From Planctomycetota bacterium (GTDB taxonomy: Bacteria > Planctomycetota > GCA-002687715 > DRQF01), in the NCBI GenBank assembly GCA_024275615.1, contig JAJRYU010000034.1, positions 1-7,576 of the forward strand: 7,576 nucleotides of DNA, read 5' to 3'. A program made the translations under genes and the position numbers. The notes under the pieces are model-generated. The model was not told where the DNA came from. It searched no databases and saw only the letters and a program-made list of their open reading frames with translations. Below are positions 6,336-7,576 of this stretch, one piece after another (within the stretch, counting starts at the first letter, position 1; the number at the start of each line of letters is the position of its first letter).

Positions 6336-7576
6336 ATGCTGATCGCCTTAGCTCAAATTAACACCTCGCAGGGAGACGTTCCCCGCAACGCAAAACTCAT
6401 GCTTGCTGCCATCGAGCGTGCTCAAAGGAGCGGAGCGAGGCTGGTTGTCTTTCCCGAGTTGTCGCTTTGCGGATATTGTCCCCGTGACATTTTGTTCTTG
6501 AGGTCTTTTCTTCGCGGCATAGAGGCGGCCGAAAAAAAGCTCACCACCGAGATTCCATCAGGAATTGCCGTTCTTTTTGGCAGCGTCGCACTGCCGCAAC
6601 CAAGCAGTGGCCGCAAACTCCTCAATACGGCAACTCTAATTGACAAAGGGCAATGTCGTGTCCTGGCACAAAAAAGGAACCTGCCGAATTACGACGTCTT
6701 TGATGAAGCCAGGTATTTCGTTTCCGGAGAGCCCTCACATCCATTCGAATTGGACGGGGTACACATCGGCGTCACGATCTGTGAAGACATATGGGGAAAC
6801 GTTGGCAGTGACCCTGGTATGCCGATTTACCATGGAGATCCAGCCAGCGAACTTGTGGCGGCCGGAGCGGAACTCATTCTCAACTTATCTGCGTCACCAT
6901 TCGCTGTCGGCAAGATAGACCAACGCTCTCGACTTCTGAAGGAACGCGCCAATCAACTCGGCGTTTCATTTGCACTCTGCAACCTTGTTGGCGGGAACGA
7001 CGAGATCATTTTCGATGGTACGTCCTTGGCCGTCGATCAGCACGGTAGGGAACTTGCCCGGGCGAAGAGCTTCGAAGAAGACTTGGTGACATTTGAAACA
7101 AGAGATTCCGGAGGAGCGTCCGTCGCAGGGATAGTGGAGATTGAAGAGCTTCGCCGGGCGTTAGTTCTGGGCATTAGGGACTACGCCAAGAAGACCGGTT
7201 TTCAGTCCGCCGTCTTGGGTCTATCTGGCGGAATCGACTCGGCACTCACAGCAGCCTTGGCCGTAGAAGCGCTAGGGAAAGACAACGTGCTCGGTGTAAG
7301 CATGCCTTCCATGTATTCCGCTCAAATGAGCCACGATGATGCCCAAGAAATAGCCAAGAACCTCGGTATCCGATTTCAGGTCATTCCCATCGGTGAGAGT
7401 TTCGACGCCGCATTGAAAGCACTGACGCCACATTTTGTGGACCATGCCCCTGACGTCACCGAAGAGAACATCCAACCTCGGATCCGAGGCATGTACCTCA
7501 TGGCGCTAGCCAATAAATTTCATTCTCTGCTGTTGTCAACAGGTAACAAGTCGGAATTGGCAGTGGGCTATTGCAC
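6336..7576 (+). CDS. nadE: Glutamine-dependent NAD+ synthetase, C-terminus beyond the window
   Basis: Makes NAD+ from deamido-NAD+ (NaAD), ATP and glutamine, the last step of NAD biosynthesis, in the cytoplasm. 413 codons are present of a usual ~540-570. Domain 1 is a nitrilase-type glutaminase: MLIALAQINTSQGD at the start, catalytic Glu41 (VVFPELSLCGY), Lys113 (LAQKRNLPNYDVFDE) and Cys149 (GVTICEDIWG). Domain 2 is the synthetase: PP-loop LGLSGGIDSALTAAL (295-308) for ATP, MPSMYSAQMSHDDA (323-336), and STGNKSELAVGYC (401-413), which the family continues with T-x-YGD beyond the edge. All visible catalytic residues are intact. The ATG at 6336 begins the conserved block and no earlier in-frame start fits; the ribosome binding site is weak (only GAAG close by). 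It is divergent from HEAT-B, with no sign of shared control. Confidence 0.96.
   Translation, partial: MLIALAQINTSQGDVPRNAKLMLAAIERAQRSGARLVVFPELSLCGYCPRDILFLRSFLRGIEAAEKKLTTEIPSGIAVLFGSVALPQPSSGRKLLNTATLIDKGQCRVLAQKRNLPNYDVFDEARYFVSGEPSHPFELDGVHIGVTICEDIWGNVGSDPGMPIYHGDPASELVAAGAELILNLSASPFAVGKIDQRSRLLKERANQLGVSFALCNLVGGNDEIIFDGTSLAVDQHGRELARAKSFEEDLVTFETRDSGGASVAGIVEIEELRRALVLGIRDYAKKTGFQSAVLGLSGGIDSALTAALAVEALGKDNVLGVSMPSMYSAQMSHDDAQEIAKNLGIRFQVIPIGESFDAALKALTPHFVDHAPDVTEENIQPRIRGMYLMALANKFHSLLLSTGNKSELAVGYC

Noticed and set aside
5980..6342. 120-residue plus-strand frame overlapping the nadE start (ATGCTGA)
   Set aside because: The overlap looks like translational coupling, but there is no ribosome binding site or recognisable domain, and the composition is Arg/Ala-rich noise.
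1..7576. CRISPR arrays, tRNA or rRNA genes, insertion sequences
   Set aside because: No regularly spaced repeats, no cloverleaf or rRNA-like sequence and no transposase or terminal inverted repeats were seen on either strand.

Overview
This is a bacterial chromosomal window. My best guess is Planctomycetota or a similarly σ54-rich lineage. That rests on memory of the family: secreted HEAT-repeat proteins whose mature end begins His-Gly-Gly, followed by a Gly/Pro-rich linker and a W-x-x-WW-(F)-N-D motif, are familiar to me from planctomycete genomes. I cannot confirm this without a search. Both flanking genes are ordinary housekeeping genes, so nothing suggests a plasmid, phage or genomic island.

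Layout from left to right. Bases 1-947 (minus) hold the N-terminal 315 residues of a type II citrate synthase (gltA), cut by the window edge. Bases 948-1464 carry the gltA leader and the terminator of the next gene. Bases 1465-3417 and 3834-5789 (both minus) are two tandem paralogous genes, called HEAT-A and HEAT-B here. Each encodes a secreted protein of about 650 residues: signal peptide, Gly/Pro-rich linker, then about 13 HEAT repeats. Bases 5790-6335 are the divergent regulatory region between HEAT-B and nadE, with a doubtful small zinc-ribbon-like ORF. Bases 6336-7576 (plus) hold the first 413 residues of glutamine-dependent NAD+ synthetase (nadE), cut by the right edge.

The most interesting part is the HEAT pair. 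The folded parts align over 532 residues without a gap at about 85% identity (hand count), while the linkers differ freely in sequence but are almost the same length (95 and 96 residues). Each gene has its own strong Shine-Dalgarno, its own Rho-independent terminator and, at a similar distance upstream of its ATG, a σ54 (RpoN) -24/-12 promoter matching TGGCAC-N5-TTGC exactly. A 20-base element shared at 16 of 20 positions lies about 160-185 bp upstream of each predicted start site, where an enhancer-binding activator would be expected. The pair therefore looks like two separately transcribed, probably co-regulated extracytoplasmic scaffold proteins whose partner is unknown. gltA and nadE show no visible functional link to them.
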